A stretch of DNA of 21,553 bases. It comes from Lachnospiraceae bacterium EP-SM-12S-S03 (lineage in GTDB: Bacteria > Bacillota > Clostridia > Lachnospirales > Lachnospiraceae). The notes below the pieces were generated by a model, which saw only the letters and a program-made list of their open reading frames with translations, ran no database searches and was not told the origin of the DNA. The DNA is taken from NCBI GenBank assembly GCA_020540725.1, contig JAJBSL010000036.1, positions 1 to 21,553 of the forward strand. The letters run 5' to 3'. Positions 15,895 to 21,553 of this stretch are shown piece after piece; position 1 is the stretch's first letter; each line of letters starts with the position of its first letter. Both the position numbers and the translations under genes were made by a program.

Positions 15895-17625
15895 ATGAAA
15901 AATAAACTTAAGAAATTGTTTTCTTACTATAAACCATATAAAGGGTTGTTTTTTGCAGACATGTTTTTTGCCATACTGGGGGCAGCGGTTACACTTGTGA
16001 TTCCACTCATTGTGCGTTATATTACAAATGAAGTGGTGTACTTTGAGAAAGACAAAGTGATGCATACGATCACAATACTCGGTGGTTTGATGATTTTTCT
16101 GGTAGTAGTGGAATATGTCTGCAATTATTTCATTGCTTTTTACGGGCATATGATGGGAGCGAAAATGGAAGCAAATATGCGAAGTGATATCTTTGGACAT
16201 TATCAGAAGCTGACGTTTGCGTTCTATGATAACCAGAAAGTAGGAGCACTTCTTTCGCGGATTACAAGCGATTTGTTCGATATTACAGAACTTTTGCATC
16301 ATGGACCGGAAGATATTGTGATTTCTATTATCAAATTGGTTGGTTCTTTTATCATTCTTGTAAATATCAATGTACAGCTTACAATCGTAGCCTTTATATT
16401 CGTTCCGTTCATGATTATTTTTGCCGGATACTATAACCGGAAAATGAAAGTGGCATTCAAGAGAAACAGAGCAAGGATTGCAGACATTAACAGTCAGATT
16501 GAAGATAGTCTTTCCGGAATCCGTGTAGTGAAATCTTTTGCCAATGAACATATTGAAATGAAGAAATTTGAAAAGGGTAATGATAATTTTGTTGCTGCAA
16601 AAAAGATCAGCTATAGTTATATGGCTGGATATCATTCGACTTTGACTGCGCTTACGACACTTGTTACTGTTGTAGTGTTGATCGTGGGAGCGAGGGGACT
16701 TGTAAGTAAAACAATTGTAGTAGCTGATCTGGTTACATTTCTTCTGTACATCAATAACTTTATTGAGCCGGTGAAGAAGCTGATCAACTTTACGGAAATG
16801 TTCCAGAATGGATATTCCGGCTTTGACCGTTTCCTTGAGATGATGTCCATTGCACCGGATATCAAGGATGAGGAAGATGCGGTTTCTGTAGACAGATTGG
16901 AAGGAAGCATTGAATTCAATGATGTATCTTTCCGCTACAGTGACAGCGATGAAGATGTGTTGAAGAACGTGAATCTGGATGTAAAAGCAGGGGAATATAT
17001 GGCGCTTGTGGGACCGTCCGGAGTTGGAAAAACAACGCTTTGCAGTCTGATCCCGAGATTCTATGAAGTGACGGGAGGAAATATCAAAATTGATGGAATG
17101 GATATCCGTAAGATCAAACTGGATGATTTGAGAAATAATATCGGTATTGTACAACAAGACGTGTATTTGTTTGCGGGAACGATCATGGAAAACATCCGCT
17201 ACGGAAATCCGGATGCAACGGATGAGGATGTGATTCGTGCAGCAAGAAGAGCCAATGCACATGAGTTTATCATGAGTTTTCCGGATGGATATGATACAGA
17301 TATCGGGCAGCGGGGAGCGAAACTGTCCGGCGGGCAGAAACAGAGAATTTCCATTGCACGGGTATTTTTGAAGAATCCGCCGGTTTTGATTTTTGATGAG
17401 GCAACTTCAGCACTGGATAATGAGAGTGAGAAGGTGGTACAACAGTCATTGGAAGATTTGGCGAGAAACCGTACGACATTTGTCATTGCGCATAGACTGA
17501 CAACTATTCGCAATGCACGAAGAATTTTAGTGCTGACAGAAAAAGGAATTGAGGAGCAGGGAACACATGAAGAACTTCTTGCCAAAAAAGGAGTTTATGA
17601 ATCTTTATATAATATGCATAAGTAG
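15895..17625 (+). CDS. ABC exporter half-transporter (fused TMD-NBD)
   Basis: A 576-residue type IV ABC exporter, working as a homodimer or with an unseen partner. Six membrane helices lie in residues about 15-290. The nucleotide-binding domain has Walker A GPSGVGKTT (373-381), signature LSGGQ (477-481), Walker B with Asp501-Glu502 and switch His533, so both ATP sites of a homodimer would be competent. The sequence resembles MsbA/BmrA-type lipid and multidrug exporters; the substrate is unknown. The start is fixed by GGAGG a few bases upstream (about 15883-15888). It leads the last gene block, and the next gene starts 11 bases after its stop. No convincing promoter was found in 15794-15894. 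Confidence 0.92.
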   Translation: MKNKLKKLFSYYKPYKGLFFADMFFAILGAAVTLVIPLIVRYITNEVVYFEKDKVMHTITILGGLMIFLVVVEYVCNYFIAFYGHMMGAKMEANMRSDIFGHYQKLTFAFYDNQKVGALLSRITSDLFDITELLHHGPEDIVISIIKLVGSFIILVNINVQLTIVAFIFVPFMIIFAGYYNRKMKVAFKRNRARIADINSQIEDSLSGIRVVKSFANEHIEMKKFEKGNDNFVAAKKISYSYMAGYHSTLTALTTLVTVVVLIVGARGLVSKTIVVADLVTFLLYINNFIEPVKKLINFTEMFQNGYSGFDRFLEMMSIAPDIKDEEDAVSVDRLEGSIEFNDVSFRYSDSDEDVLKNVNLDVKAGEYMALVGPSGVGKTTLCSLIPRFYEVTGGNIKIDGMDIRKIKLDDLRNNIGIVQQDVYLFAGTIMENIRYGNPDATDEDVIRAARRANAHEFIMSFPDGYDTDIGQRGAKLSGGQKQRISIARVFLKNPPVLIFDEATSALDNESEKVVQQSLEDLARNRTTFVIAHRLTTIRNARRILVLTEKGIEEQGTHEELLAKKGVYESLYNMHK

Positions 17626-17636
17626 AAGGTGTGAAA

Positions 17637-18536
17637 ATGAAAGAAATAGAATTTAAAAGGCCGGAACTGGAAGATAAAGAAATTATTTCATCTTATTTTA
17701 GAAAGTATCCGTCCAGAAGCTGTGAAAGAACTTTTGTTAATGTGTATCTATGGTCCAGACACTATAAGGTAAAGTATGCGATTATTGAAAATGCACTGGT
17801 ATTCCGAAGCGAGGATGAAGGAGAGTTCTCATTTGCCTATCCTGCAGGAGCGGCAGATGATGTGAAACGTGCGATTGAGTTTCTTATGGGATACTGCGAA
17901 GAGAAGGGACAGAAATTCAGTATGTATAATGTGACTCCGGAATTTTTTGCACAGTTTGATGCATGGTATCCGGGTCAGTATGAGATTGCATATAGCAGAG
18001 ACGATGCGGATTATATCTATGAGTCGGAAAAACTGGCTACACTGTCTGGGAAAAAACTGCATGCGAAAAGAAATCATATCAACAAATTTAAGGCAGAGCA
18101 TGATAACTGGGCATATGAGCCGATTACGGATGAGAATCTGGAGGAATGTTTCCAAATGGCGTTAAAATGGAGAAACGAAAATGGCTGTGAGGACAATCCG
18201 GAGAAAAATGCTGAGATGTGTGTGACTTTGAATTCTTTGCGGTTATACAAGGAATTGGAGCTTACTGGAGGACTTCTGCGATTGGACGGAGAAGTTGTAG
18301 CGTTTACCATTGGAGAAGCAATCTGTGAAGATACATTTGTTGTACACATCGAGAAAGCCTACGCGGAAGTTCAAGGAGCCTATCCGATGATCAATCAGCA
18401 GTTTGTGGAGCATACGTGTATGAATTATAAATATGTGAACAGAGAGGAAGATACAGGAGCAGAAGGGTTACGAAAAGCAAAATTATCTTATCGCCCGGCT
18501 TTTCTTGAAGAAAAAGGTTTTGTGACAAAAAAATAG
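17637..18536 (+). CDS. DUF2156 protein, MprF C-terminal-like acyltransferase fold
   Basis: A 299-residue soluble protein of the DUF2156 family, which has two GNAT-like domains and includes the catalytic part of MprF, the enzyme that moves lysine or alanine from tRNA to phosphatidylglycerol. Supporting stretches are SYFRKYPSRSCERTFVNVYL near the N-terminus, KLHAKRNHINKF in the middle and the FTIGEAICEDTFVVHIEKA segment near residue 225. It lacks the membrane flippase half of MprF. Stand-alone members may act on lipids or other acceptors; the reaction is not known here. The ATG at 17637 has AAGGTG five bases ahead and is preferred over a GTG at 17631, which overlaps that site. It is in an operon with the ABC exporter. 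Confidence 0.8.
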   Translation: MKEIEFKRPELEDKEIISSYFRKYPSRSCERTFVNVYLWSRHYKVKYAIIENALVFRSEDEGEFSFAYPAGAADDVKRAIEFLMGYCEEKGQKFSMYNVTPEFFAQFDAWYPGQYEIAYSRDDADYIYESEKLATLSGKKLHAKRNHINKFKAEHDNWAYEPITDENLEECFQMALKWRNENGCEDNPEKNAEMCVTLNSLRLYKELELTGGLLRLDGEVVAFTIGEAICEDTFVVHIEKAYAEVQGAYPMINQQFVEHTCMNYKYVNREEDTGAEGLRKAKLSYRPAFLEEKGFVTKK

Positions 18537-18548
18537 GAGGAAAAAGCA

Positions 18549-19751
18549 GTGATATCAAAGAAAATGGAAAATATGGTGGCAAACAGTTCCGCAATCCGTG
18601 CGATGTTTGAAGAAGGAAACCGGCTTGCGAAGCTTTATGGTTCAGAGAATGTATATGATTTTAGCCTGGGAAATCCAAATGTACCTGCGCCTGAGTCGAT
18701 CAAAAAGGCAATTGTTGATATTGTAAATGAAGAGAATCCCATTGCGCTGCACGGTTATACCAATAGCAATGCAGGATACAGCGAAGTGAGAACTGCAGTG
18801 GCAAAATCGTTGAATCAAAGATTCGGCACAGCGTTTGAGGAAAGAAATATTACAATGACAGTAGGAGCCGCAGGGGGATTGAATGTTGCTTTGAAGGTGC
18901 TTTTGAATCCGGGAGATGAAGTCATTGTATTTGCACCGTACTTTGGAGAGTATAGAAGTTATGTGAACAACTTTGATGGTGTAATTGTGGAAATTTCACC
19001 GAATACAGAGAATTTCCAGCCGAAATTGGATGAGTTTGAAGCAAAGATTACAGAAAAAACAAAAGCAGTCATCATCAATACTCCGAATAATCCTACGGGT
19101 GTCGTTTATTCAGAAGAGACGATTCAGAAACTTACTGCCATTATGGACAAAAAGCAGGAAGTTTACGGACATGAGATCTATTTGATTTCTGATGAACCAT
19201 ACCGCGAACTTGCGTATGACGGAGTGGAGGTTCCGTATCTTACAAAATTCTATGGGAATACCATTGTGTGTTATTCTTACAGTAAGTCCTTGTCGCTTCC
19301 GGGAGAACGTATCGGGTATCTAGTGATTCCGGATGAGGTGACGGACAGCGAAAAGGTAAATGCGGCGGCAAATGTAGCGAACCGCATTCTTGGATTTGTA
19401 AATGCACCGACATTGCAGCAGAAAATCGTGGAAAGATGTTTGAATGAAAAGACAGATATTTCTTACTATGATAGAAACCGGGAGACGCTTTATAAGGGAC
19501 TGATTGATTGTGGCTTCGAATGTATCAAACCGGAAGGAGCATTCTATTTGTTTATGAAAGCTCCGGTTGAGAATGAAAAAGAATTCTGCAATGCGGCAAA
19601 AGAATTCCATATTTTGATCGTGCCGGGCAGTTCTTTTGGATGTCCGGGATACGTGCGGATTGCTTACTGTGTAGCTTATGAGACAATCGTAAATGCTTTG
19701 CCGAAATTTAAGGAACTTGCAAAGAAGTATTTTGGCGGATTAGAAGAATAA
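18549..19751 (+). CDS. PLP-dependent aminotransferase, class I/II
   Basis: A 400-residue fold-type I aminotransferase. It has the N-terminal FSLGNPNVPAP, the NTPNNPTGVVY motif, the Asp-Glu-Pro-Tyr of SDEPYREL and the PLP lysine Lys246 in YSYSKSLSLPGERIG. The C-terminal PEGAFYLF and the RIAYC arginine (substrate carboxylate) are present. The family moves amino groups between amino acids and keto acids; it is closest in style to aspartate/alanine-type enzymes, but the substrate is not determined. A GTG at 18549 is taken as the start because GGAGG (18536-18540) is eight bases away; the next ATG (18564) would be 23 bases from it. It follows the DUF2156 gene by 12 bases. Confidence 0.9.
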   Translation: MISKKMENMVANSSAIRAMFEEGNRLAKLYGSENVYDFSLGNPNVPAPESIKKAIVDIVNEENPIALHGYTNSNAGYSEVRTAVAKSLNQRFGTAFEERNITMTVGAAGGLNVALKVLLNPGDEVIVFAPYFGEYRSYVNNFDGVIVEISPNTENFQPKLDEFEAKITEKTKAVIINTPNNPTGVVYSEETIQKLTAIMDKKQEVYGHEIYLISDEPYRELAYDGVEVPYLTKFYGNTIVCYSYSKSLSLPGERIGYLVIPDEVTDSEKVNAAANVANRILGFVNAPTLQQKIVERCLNEKTDISYYDRNRETLYKGLIDCGFECIKPEGAFYLFMKAPVENEKEFCNAAKEFHILIVPGSSFGCPGYVRIAYCVAYETIVNALPKFKELAKKYFGGLEE

Positions 19752-19777
19752 GAATATATGAATAAAGGGGTAATGAA

Positions 19778-20626
19778 ATGTTAAAAAAGATTTTACAGGG
19801 AATGGTAGTCGGAATTGCAAATATTATTCCGGGAGTCAGTGGTGGTACTATGATGGTTGCCATGGGGCTCTATGACAAATTGATCCACTCCATTACACAT
19901 TTGAAAAGTGAATTCAAAGAAAGTATGAAGTTGCTTCTTCCGATTTTTGCAGGAGCTGGCATTGCCATTGTTGCATTATCGAGATTGTTTGAGTTTCTGC
20001 TTGCAAACTATCCGATACCGACAAATTTTGCGTTCTGCGGATTGATCGCAGGAAGTTTACCGTTTATTTTTAAGAAGGTCAAAGGGCATTCGGTTACTAT
20101 TGGGAAAATCATACCGTTTCTTGTATTCTTTGGAATTGTAATATTGATGGCAGTTCTTGGGGAATCCGGCGGAAATGCCGCAGATGTAAGCTTTGGATTT
20201 GCAAATGTAGTAAAATTGTTTGGCGTAGGTGTGATCGCGGCGGCTACGATGGTTGTTCCGGGAGTCAGCGGTTCCATGATGCTGATGCTTCTTGGCTACT
20301 ATGATACGATCATTGAAACGATCAATGACTTTATTGACGCTTTGGTTCAGTTTAATATGACAGAGATTTTAAGAACGTTTGGAATTCTGGTACCGTTTGG
20401 AATCGGAGTGGTGATTGGAATTTTTGCCATCGCCAAGATCATAGAGTTTATTTTTAAAAAAGCGGAAATCCATGCATATTATGGAATTATCGGCTTGATT
20501 CTTGCCTCTCCGATCGCAATTTTAATGAAGACGGATTGGAGTGGTGTTTCCGTTATATTGATTGCTGTAAGTGTAGTGACATTTGCGGCAGGATGGTTTG
20601 TTGCAAGTAAATTAGGTGGGGAATAA
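19778..20626 (+). CDS. DUF368 membrane protein, PopT-type polyprenyl-phosphate transporter
   Basis: A 282-residue integral membrane protein with about eight hydrophobic segments. The two inverted-repeat motifs of the DUF368 family are visible as IIPGVSGGT (16-24) and VVPGVSGS (159-166). Recent work assigns DUF368 (PopT) and DedA proteins to recycling of undecaprenyl phosphate across the cytoplasmic membrane for wall synthesis; that assignment is literature knowledge and applied here by similarity. The start has AAAGGGG about eight bases ahead. The gene ends immediately before the AraC regulator, with no gap. Its place next to an ABC exporter and a DUF2156 protein suggests envelope functions for the block. 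Confidence 0.88.
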   Translation: MLKKILQGMVVGIANIIPGVSGGTMMVAMGLYDKLIHSITHLKSEFKESMKLLLPIFAGAGIAIVALSRLFEFLLANYPIPTNFAFCGLIAGSLPFIFKKVKGHSVTIGKIIPFLVFFGIVILMAVLGESGGNAADVSFGFANVVKLFGVGVIAAATMVVPGVSGSMMLMLLGYYDTIIETINDFIDALVQFNMTEILRTFGILVPFGIGVVIGIFAIAKIIEFIFKKAEIHAYYGIIGLILASPIAILMKTDWSGVSVILIAVSVVTFAAGWFVASKLGGE

Positions 20627-21451
20627 ATGGAGTATAGTCACGAGATTATTTTGCCAAATGAAGATCTCCCTTTTAAAATGTTTGTATTTGAGGGAAAAGA
20701 TGGGAATTATGTCAGGGACAAACACTGGCATAGCGCCATTGAGATATTTGCTATTTTTGAAGGAAAATTGCGGTTTTTCCTGAATGAAGAGGAATATATT
20801 CTGGAGGCAGGAGAATTTGTGCTGATCAATTCGAATGAGGTTCATTCCATATTTTCTCCGAGGCCTAATCACACCATTGTGTTGCAGATACCGATTGCCG
20901 TTTTTGAAAATTATTATACAAACGAATCTTTTATATCCTTTTCCCACGAACCAAGCATTCAGGATGAACGAATGATGGAACTGATCGGTAAGATGTATGA
21001 AATTTACGAAAAGCGTGAATGTGGATCTGGGCTTTTGGTACAAAGCGAATTTTACAGACTTTTGTATATGCTTGTGACAGAGTACCGAATGACCGATGTG
21101 AACCCGGAGATTGTACGGAGCTACCGGAAGTTAAATCATCTCACAGATATTACGGATTATATTAAAGAGAATTATCAGAAGGATTTATCTTTGGAAAACC
21201 TGGCAGAAACTTTTGGTTACTCACCTACATATTTATCAAAAATGTTTCAAAAGTATGCAAAGATCAATTATCGGGATTATTTGCAGAATATCAGGTTGGA
21301 GCGGGCATATCATGAACTTATGAGAACAGATCATATGCTGAGTGATATTGCAGTGGATCATGGGTTTGCAAACAGTAAAGCGTTTGCGAAGGCTTTTAAG
21401 AAAAAGTACCAAATTCTGCCAAGTGAATATCGGAAGAAAATGAAGGAATGA
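20627..21451 (+). CDS. AraC family transcriptional regulator with cupin sensor
   Basis: A 274-residue one-component regulator. The N-terminal cupin domain (about 15-100) has a metal- or ligand-site pattern HWH (His33, His35), Glu39 and His73. The C-terminal domain carries two helix-turn-helix motifs: LSLENLAETFGYSPTYLSKM (about 187-206) and one around SDIAVDHGFANSKAFAKAF (about 240-262), with the family ending PSEYRKK. Such proteins usually sense sugars or other small molecules. The start directly abuts the PopT-like gene's stop, so translation is coupled and it may control its own block. The stop codon lies in the stem of the terminator. Confidence 0.92.
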   Translation: MEYSHEIILPNEDLPFKMFVFEGKDGNYVRDKHWHSAIEIFAIFEGKLRFFLNEEEYILEAGEFVLINSNEVHSIFSPRPNHTIVLQIPIAVFENYYTNESFISFSHEPSIQDERMMELIGKMYEIYEKRECGSGLLVQSEFYRLLYMLVTEYRMTDVNPEIVRSYRKLNHLTDITDYIKENYQKDLSLENLAETFGYSPTYLSKMFQKYAKINYRDYLQNIRLERAYHELMRTDHMLSDIAVDHGFANSKAFAKAFKKKYQILPSEYRKKMKE

Positions 21452-21475
21452 CACGGAATGTGTTGTTCCTTTTTT
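21443..21475 (+). terminator. intrinsic terminator overlapping the AraC stop codon
   Basis: A 12-base-pair stem (21443-21454 with 21460-21471, two G-U pairs), a five-base loop and TTTT (21472-21475). The stop TGA (21449-21451) is part of the 5' arm, so ribosomes finishing the gene would cover the hairpin. Confidence 0.82.
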
Positions 21476-21481
21476 AATGAT

Positions 21482-21553
21482 GTGCGTCCAGCGAAGCTGG
21501 ATCACACTTGCCGGTGCAAGTCCGGTCACGGTAATCGCCAGTGAGCCGTGTAG
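21482..21553 (+). mobile_element. 5' end of a group II intron (probably class C), cut by the window edge
   Basis: GTGCG (21482-21486) matches the group II intron 5' boundary. The following 67 bases fit the start of domain I: hairpin TCCAGC-GAA-GCTGGA (21487-21501), then GCCGGTGCAAGTCCGG and CACGG pairing with CCGTG around GTAATCGCCAGTGAG. The order parallels, from memory, the Oceanobacillus iheyensis class C intron (GGGTGAGAGTCCC, then a hairpin ending GTTAGCC). Class C introns characteristically insert just after intrinsic terminators, and this one begins 10 bases after the AraC terminator stem. The reverse transcriptase gene and 3' end would lie beyond the window. A cobalamin riboswitch was considered and disfavoured. 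Confidence 0.75.

Noticed and set aside
15826..17262. A 478-codon open frame on the minus strand across the ABC exporter gene
   Set aside because: It is antisense to a well-supported gene, is rich in His/Cys/Ile as codon shadows are, has no ribosome binding site and resembles no family.
21513..21550. Cobalamin riboswitch-like bases (CCGGTGCAAGTCCGG and a later CGCCAGTGAG)
   Set aside because: The B12 core needs CGCCACTG and a preceding GGGAA element, which are absent; the GTGCG boundary and hairpin order suit a group II intron better.

Overview
The window looks like a stretch of chromosome from a low-to-moderate GC Gram-positive anaerobe of the Clostridia, most likely family Lachnospiraceae. 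The grounds are the rho / rpmE / DUF1385 / prmC / prfA gene order, the strong GGAGG ribosome binding sites, the DUF5721, YitT, DUF368 and CspB-like subtilisin genes, and tRNA-Trp without an encoded CCA. The genus cannot be named from sequence reading alone.

Layout. Positions 1-76 look like the outer end of an insertion sequence. A two-gene minus-strand operon follows (MATE exporter, then a DUF5721 protein; 135-1957), with a dyad in its leader. From 2092 everything runs on the plus strand. The first block (2092-9729) reads as one operon: RluF-type pseudouridine synthase, a divergent NAD+-dependent DNA ligase, a divergent ClpX, a CspB-like S8 protease, a small helical protein, a divergent signal peptidase II and NudC. 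Next come yitT behind its own promoter and a leader hairpin, tRNA-Trp whose promoter shares its DNA with a terminator, and then rho, rpmE, a DUF1385 membrane protein, prmC and prfA, a translation/termination group closed by a terminator at 15793. The last block (15895-21451) holds an ABC exporter half-transporter, a DUF2156 acyltransferase-like protein, an aminotransferase, a DUF368 (PopT-type) lipid-carrier transporter and an AraC regulator. The AraC terminator overlaps its stop codon, and about ten bases further on the 5' end of a group II intron begins and runs off the window.

Most genes are housekeeping. The least ordinary part is the ligase-ClpX-protease-LspA run. Three of its proteins keep the overall fold but lack or change residues that are normally conserved in their families: ligase motif IV Lys and the Glu before KxDG; the ClpX RKH loop; and the LspA N/D motifs. 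This block is the best candidate for a diverged or specialised system. The paired regulatory sites around yitT and tRNA-Trp, and the intron placed behind a terminator, are the other points worth checking.
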